From positions 1 through 8,627 of the forward strand of contig CABRWN010000087.1 of the NCBI GenBank assembly GCA_902474645.1: a DNA stretch of 8,627 bases, read 5' to 3'. A model generated the notes under the pieces. That model made no database searches and had not been told where the DNA came from. It was given only the letters and a program-made list of their open reading frames with translations. Positions 6,045 through 8,627 of this stretch are shown here, in pieces. A program made the position numbers and the translations under genes. This DNA is from an uncultured Collinsella sp. Lineage in GTDB: Bacteria; Actinomycetota; Coriobacteriia; Coriobacteriales; Coriobacteriaceae. The first letter of the stretch is position 1; every line of letters begins with the position of its first letter.

Positions 6045-6755
6045 ATGGCTGTAAATCTTAAAAACGTAAAAGATACGGTGAACCTTGCGGCGGAGGTCCT
6101 GGGTGCTGCGGCCGCCGTCATTGAGGGTGCAAAGCAGCTCGGTGTCGATGTTGATGCCGTCGGCGGTGCCGTAAAGGATGCGGCGGGCGGTGCTGCTAAC
6201 GGCGCTCGTGTCGTTGCCGATGGTATTGGTAAGGGGTTCGGCGCGGCGGCCGACGGCGTCGGCGCGGCAGTTGGCGCACTGGGCGGTGCTGCGAAAGCGT
6301 TTCAGGATTCAAGAGAAGCTGCCGAGGCTCGTAAGAAGATCAACGCTGCAAGGCAATCGATTTTTGAAGGAGCGTCGACGGTGATGCCCCTACACAAGTT
6401 TGTCTGCCAGCAGGACAAAGCTGCCGATGCTGCGTTTAACGGTTTCGATATGCCCGGCTGTTACCTTATCGCAAAGTATCAAAAGGGCGACCACGATAAG
6501 AACTACAGCGATTACCTGGGTATTTACGTTGGCTCGAGTGAGCACATGTCGGAGGATATCGTATCCACACCCACGCGCCAGGGCGATCCGGACGTTTATG
6601 CCGACTACAAGTACCATCAAAATGTGATGCTGTATGTGTTCCCCTGCGAGCTGAAAGACCTCGAAGAGCGTCGTGATCTTCTTCTACGCTCGTTTGATGG
6701 CAAGAGGCTCTACAACGACACTGATGCCTCCCTTAGTCGATGGGGCGACAGATGA
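6045..6755 (+). CDS. Glycine-zipper protein with C-terminal GIY-YIG-like domain
   Basis: The protein has 236 residues from ATG at 6045, with AAAGGA at 6031-6036; an upstream GTG at 5940 would add 35 unconvincing residues. Residues 14-84 are a long Gly/Ala-rich region (G-A-A-A-A-V, G-G-A-V-K-D-A-A-G-G-A, G-I-G-K-G-F-G-A-A-A-D-G-V-G-A-A-V-G-A-L-G-G-A-A) of glycine-zipper type, suggesting helix packing or membrane association. Residues 85-105 are a charged helix. Residues 135-225 look like a GIY-YIG fold: P-G138-C-Y140-L-I, then Y161-V-G163-S-S, a middle section, L-E-E-R-R-D-L-L, and a closing L-Y-N224. The Arg and His that usually follow the YIG motif in active nucleases are not visible (S-E-H-M-S-E-D-I instead), so activity is uncertain. 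Its stop overlaps the next start as ATGA, implying translational coupling. Base composition is lower in GC than the following gene. Confidence 0.62.
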   Translation: MAVNLKNVKDTVNLAAEVLGAAAAVIEGAKQLGVDVDAVGGAVKDAAGGAANGARVVADGIGKGFGAAADGVGAAVGALGGAAKAFQDSREAAEARKKINAARQSIFEGASTVMPLHKFVCQQDKAADAAFNGFDMPGCYLIAKYQKGDHDKNYSDYLGIYVGSSEHMSEDIVSTPTRQGDPDVYADYKYHQNVMLYVFPCELKDLEERRDLLLRSFDGKRLYNDTDASLSRWGDR

Positions 6756-7684
6756 AGACCTATAACCTGGATACCATCCAGAAGGTCCCCTTGCGCGAGG
6801 TGTGGCCGCATGAGGCCCACGACTTCACCAAGTGGCTGGCCGAGGAGCAGAACCTCGCAACCCTCGGGATGGCGGTCGGAATCGAGCTCGAGCTCATAGA
6901 GACGGAGTCCTCGGTCGGATCGTTCAACGTGGACATCTACGCGCAGGAGTCCGGTACGGGCCGCAAGGTGATCATCGAGAACCAGCTCGAGGACACCAAC
7001 CACGACCACCTCGGCAAGGTGATCACGTACGCCGCCGGCAAGGGTGCCGAGGTCGTCATCTGGGTCGTGGCGCGCGCCCGCGACGAGCACCGTCAGGCTA
7101 TCGAGTGGCTCAACCAGCACACCGACAGCGACTTCGGGTTCTTCCTGGTCGAGGTCGAGCTCTGGAAGATCGGGGGCTCCCTGCCCGCCCCGCGCTTCGG
7201 CGTGGTCGAGCAGCCGAACGAGTGGACCAAGACCGTGAAGCTCTCCGAGGGGCTCAGCGAGACCGAGAAGGTCAAGCTGGCGTACTGGACGGCCTACCGC
7301 GATGTGGCGGGCGGCCATCCGGAGTTCCTCAAGGAGTTCAGCCCGCAGAAGCCCAGCAAGGACCATTGGTCGACGCTTCGCCTGGGGGTCTCGTCATACC
7401 ATCTCGCCCTGCTCATCGATACGCATAAGGGGCGCACGGGCATCGAGCTGTACGTGGACGACGACAAGGAGATCGGGCACCGTGCCATCGCCAACAGCGG
7501 GGTCTTCGAGGAGCGCCTCGGGCTGACGGCGGCACCCTTCGATGCGAAAAAGGCCTCGGGACTGCGCTTCTACAAGGCGGGCCATCCCATCAAGGGTCAC
7601 CAGGACGCATGGCCGGGGTACATCAAGGAACAGCTCGGATGGGCCATCGAGATGAAAAAGATAATCGCGGAGATCGGGCTCTAG
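6752..7684 (+). CDS. PD-(D/E)XK nuclease-like protein with DUF4268-like C-terminus
   Basis: The protein has 310 residues from ATG at 6752, which overlaps the upstream stop codon (ATGA) with GGGG at 6742-6745; an in-frame ATG at 6740 has no ribosome binding site. Residues 45-100 match the PD-(D/E)XK pattern: G-I-E-L-E-L-I-E-T-E, then G-S-F-N-V-D61-I-Y-A, then V-I-I-E76-N-Q78, followed by H-D-H-L-G-K-V-I-T-Y-A-A-G. The usual final Lys is replaced by Gln, a known variant of the fold. Residues 165-305 resemble DUF4268 (Y-W-T-A-Y-R-D-V, then R-L-G-V-S-S-Y-H-L-A-L, I-E-L-Y-V-D, and L-R-F-Y-K). Such proteins are often found among mobile and defence genes. The DNA is very GC-rich: I count 44 G+C in bases 7021-7080 against 29 in 6481-6540 of its partner, suggesting the two halves of the pair have different histories. 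Substrate unknown. Confidence 0.75.
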   Translation: MKTYNLDTIQKVPLREVWPHEAHDFTKWLAEEQNLATLGMAVGIELELIETESSVGSFNVDIYAQESGTGRKVIIENQLEDTNHDHLGKVITYAAGKGAEVVIWVVARARDEHRQAIEWLNQHTDSDFGFFLVEVELWKIGGSLPAPRFGVVEQPNEWTKTVKLSEGLSETEKVKLAYWTAYRDVAGGHPEFLKEFSPQKPSKDHWSTLRLGVSSYHLALLIDTHKGRTGIELYVDDDKEIGHRAIANSGVFEERLGLTAAPFDAKKASGLRFYKAGHPIKGHQDAWPGYIKEQLGWAIEMKKIIAEIGL

Positions 7685-7730
7685 GGCAAGTGCGAGCCGA
7701 TTGTCGGGCCTTGTAGATACAGTCGCTCAG

Positions 7731-7744
7731 TATTGAGACAAAAC
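7731..7744. repeat. Possible half-copy of the large hairpin repeat
   Basis: TATTGAGACAAAAC matches the right arm end (ATTGAGACAAA) of the hairpin family, but no matching left arm is seen upstream. It may be a decayed fifth copy or chance. Confidence 0.4.
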
Positions 7745-7830
7745 TAGATAGAGGGATGCCCCCAACCTATATATGAATGGCACTTTCTTCAGACTACGTC
7801 GTAACAATTATTGGTGGGTGCAGCTCTGAA

Positions 7831-7889
7831 TGTCTCAATCTGTAACGCTAGGACGGGGCATTTGCTTCAACCTGTTGCAGATCAAGATG
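7831..7889. repeat. Large hairpin repeat, copy B (diverged)
   Basis: The left arm TGTCTCAATCTGTAAC is at 7831-7846 and the diverged right arm GTTGCAGATCAAGATG at 7874-7889; the gap is 27 bases. Five right-arm bases differ from perfect pairing. Three give G-U pairs and two are true mismatches, so the stem is weakened but retained. The loop begins GCTAGGAC. Confidence 0.72.
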
Positions 7890-7909
7890 GAAGGATGCAG
7901 ATGGATCAT

Positions 7910-7970
7910 TTGTCTCAATCTGTAACAGGTAGGGGAGGAAAACCGTTCTTACTGTTACAGATTTAGATAA
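7910..7970. repeat. Large hairpin repeat, copy C
   Basis: TTGTCTCAATCTGTAACAG (7910-7928) pairs with CTGTTACAGATTTAGATAA (7952-7970) with one mismatch and one G-U pair. The GTAAC-to-GTTAC gap is 27 bases and holds TAGGGGAGGAAAAC, similar to the loop of copy A. Confidence 0.85.
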
Positions 7971-7992
7971 CGAGGGAGGCCGGCGGCGAATC

Positions 7993-8053
7993 GTCTTGAT
8001 CTGTAACATCTGGACCGCTAATCAGCGTCTTGCTGTTACAGAACAAGACAAAA
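7993..8053. repeat. Large hairpin repeat, copy D (covarying stem)
   Basis: GTCTTGATCTGTAACA (7993-8008) pairs with TGTTACAGAACAAGAC (8034-8049), followed by AAAA; the gap is 27 bases. Compared with copies A and C, CA in the left arm is TG here, and the facing TG in the right arm is CA, so two base pairs are changed together and pairing is kept. One mismatch remains. Confidence 0.83.
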
Positions 8054-8073
8054 GCGGTGAGGCGCCTGACCGT

Positions 8074-8126
8074 CCGTTTAGCGTGGATTTTCCCACGCTC
8101 GATTTCAAACGGAAGAAAATCCACGC
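8074..8126. repeat. Nested, mutually exclusive hairpins
   Basis: AGCGTGG (8080-8086) pairs with CCACGCT (8093-8099) across a six-base loop. This stem is enclosed by CCGTTT (8074-8079) and AAACGG (8107-8112). The same left segment, extended as GCGTGGATTTTC (8081-8092), also pairs perfectly with GAAAATCCACGC (8115-8126). The two folds cannot coexist. Confidence 0.65.
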
Positions 8127-8307
8127 TCGAATCTGCCGCGGAAGCCCGATCTCGACCTATATATAGGTGCAATTAAGCCGTTATCGAAGTTCAATCCTGA
8201 AGGTGTACTCCACTACACCAAAGTGTTACCTTGGGAAACGTCACCTCTGTATTAAAAACCATCGTCCTTCATATCCAAACTCAATAAAACCGCAGGTCAC
8301 GGCTATA

Positions 8308-8333
8308 TAGATACGCCCGGAACCGTGTATCTA
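8308..8333. repeat. Inverted repeat upstream of the tRNA promoter
   Basis: TAGATAC (8308-8314) and GTATCTA (8327-8333) are separated by 12 bases and end ten bases before the -35 box. It could be an activator or repressor site; the sequence alone does not say. Confidence 0.4.
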
Positions 8334-8343
8334 GAGGTTTTCG

Positions 8344-8373
8344 TTGACAGCCCCCAAGGTTGCATCGTATTAT
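8344..8373 (+). promoter_or_regulatory. Sigma-70 promoter of the tRNA operon
   Basis: A perfect TTGACA (8344-8349) and TATTAT (8368-8373) with an 18-base spacer lie about 60 bases upstream of tRNA-Tyr. The strength fits a stable-RNA operon. Confidence 0.8.
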
Positions 8374-8435
8374 CTTTTTCGTTCGCGGGGGCGGCGGTCC
8401 AAAAGACCAAAGAACCTGCGGATACTTGAACGATT

Positions 8436-8517
8436 GGGAGTTTGCCCGAGTGGTTAATGGGGACGGGCTGTAAACCCGTTGGCTCTGCCTACATAGGTTC
8501 GAATCCTATAGCTCCCA
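8436..8517 (+). tRNA. tRNA-Tyr (anticodon GTA)
   Basis: The acceptor stem GGGAGTT (8436-8442) pairs with AGCTCCC (8510-8516) with one G-U pair. The anticodon stem ACGGG/CCCGT closes CTGTAAA, giving GTA at 8470-8472. A long variable arm (around GGCTCTGCC) is present, as expected for bacterial tRNA-Tyr. The T arm has GGTTCGAATCC. The discriminator A is followed by CCC, so CCA is not encoded. It is the first gene of the operon. Confidence 0.94.
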
Positions 8518-8527
8518 CCCGTCAAGT

Positions 8528-8603
8528 GCCTGTATAGCTCAGTCGGTAGAGCACTTCGTTGGTAACGAAGAGGTCACCAGTTCAAGTCTGGTTGCAGGCT
8601 CCA
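8528..8603 (+). tRNA. tRNA-Thr (anticodon GGT)
   Basis: The acceptor stem GCCTGTA (8528-8534) pairs with TGCAGGC (8593-8599); discriminator T and an encoded CCA (8601-8603) follow. The anticodon stem CTTCG/CGAAG closes TTGGTAA, giving GGT, which reads ACC and ACT codons. It lies ten bases after tRNA-Tyr. It complements the TGT isoacceptor at 3420, so this window holds two threonine tRNAs. Confidence 0.95.
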
Positions 8604-8606
8604 TCC

Positions 8607-8627
8607 GGCGGTGTAGCTCAGTTGGTT
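8607..8627 (+). tRNA. tRNA, 5' end only (identity not visible)
   Basis: GGCGGTG followed by TAGCTCAGTTGGTT is the acceptor strand and D arm of a third tRNA, cut by the window edge three bases after the previous CCA. The anticodon is outside the window. A GGCG start would suit tRNA-Met among others, but this is a guess. Confidence 0.85.

Larger units (their letters stand above)
7685..8340. other. 656-base gene-free, repeat-rich region
   Basis: I see no coding sequence with a ribosome binding site or protein-like composition here. The region holds three tandem large hairpins (7830-8053), a fragment of a fourth at 7731-7744, a nested set of hairpins at 8074-8126, the perfect palindrome ACCTATATATAGGT at 8155-8168, a small hairpin GGTGTA/TACACC at 8202-8219, and an inverted repeat next to the tRNA promoter. 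No terminator with a T-run is evident right after the upstream gene. Confidence 0.6.

Noticed and set aside
7831..8053. Regularly spaced repeats that could be a CRISPR array
   Set aside because: Each unit is itself a long inverted repeat with its own similar loop, the period is about 80 bases, the units are imperfect, and no cas gene is present.
8290..8421. CCGCAGGT (8290-8297) and ACCTGCGG (8414-8421) as a structure around the tRNA promoter
   Set aside because: Eight bases over a 116-base gap is weak, and the left arm lies upstream of the promoter so it would not be in the transcript.

Overview
The window reads as chromosomal DNA from a moderately GC-rich gut actinobacterium of the Coriobacteriia, most likely Collinsella or a close relative. 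This is inferred from three things: the conserved block cysS end - rlmB - YacP/NYN gene, strong AGGAGG-type ribosome binding sites, and the types of accessory protein present. Nothing in the sequence fixes the species.

Layout. (1) 1-1889 is housekeeping, all rightward: the 3' end of cysteinyl-tRNA synthetase, a 102-base nested palindrome, a terminator, then the 23S rRNA 2'-O-methyltransferase gene rlmB and a YacP/Rae1-like NYN nuclease gene sharing one operon. (2) 1917-3257, leftward, is a single-gene HipA-like kinase with its own N-terminal DNA-binding domain. Three copies of an 11-mer lie in its promoter region and look like an autoregulatory operator. (3) 3361-3543 is a tRNA-Thr(TGT) gene with its own promoter and terminator. 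(4) 3583-5681 is accessory and leftward: a Tat-signal/HIRAN-like protein, a membrane-anchored coiled-coil protein, and a small zinc-finger gene broken by one extra base, followed by a clear terminator. (5) 6045-7684, rightward, is a translationally coupled pair. The first gene encodes a glycine-zipper protein with a GIY-YIG-like domain. The second encodes a PD-(D/E)XK-type protein with a DUF4268-like C-terminus. (6) 7685-8340 has no gene but holds a tandem array of large imperfect hairpins (period about 80 bases) and other inverted repeats. The same hairpin family occurs once at 3583-3644. (7) 8344-8627 is the start of a tRNA operon (Tyr-GTA, Thr-GGT, then a cut-off third tRNA) behind a good sigma-70 promoter.

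How it fits together. The translation and RNA-maintenance genes and the tRNA loci are the stable frame. Between the two tRNA loci lies a variable stretch of small accessory genes, bracketed by members of one palindromic repeat family. No integrase, transposase or CRISPR array is visible. The most interesting candidates are the coupled GIY-YIG-like/PD-(D/E)XK-like pair, the HTH-kinase fusion with its operator, and the repeat family, whose stem shows a compensatory two-base-pair change.
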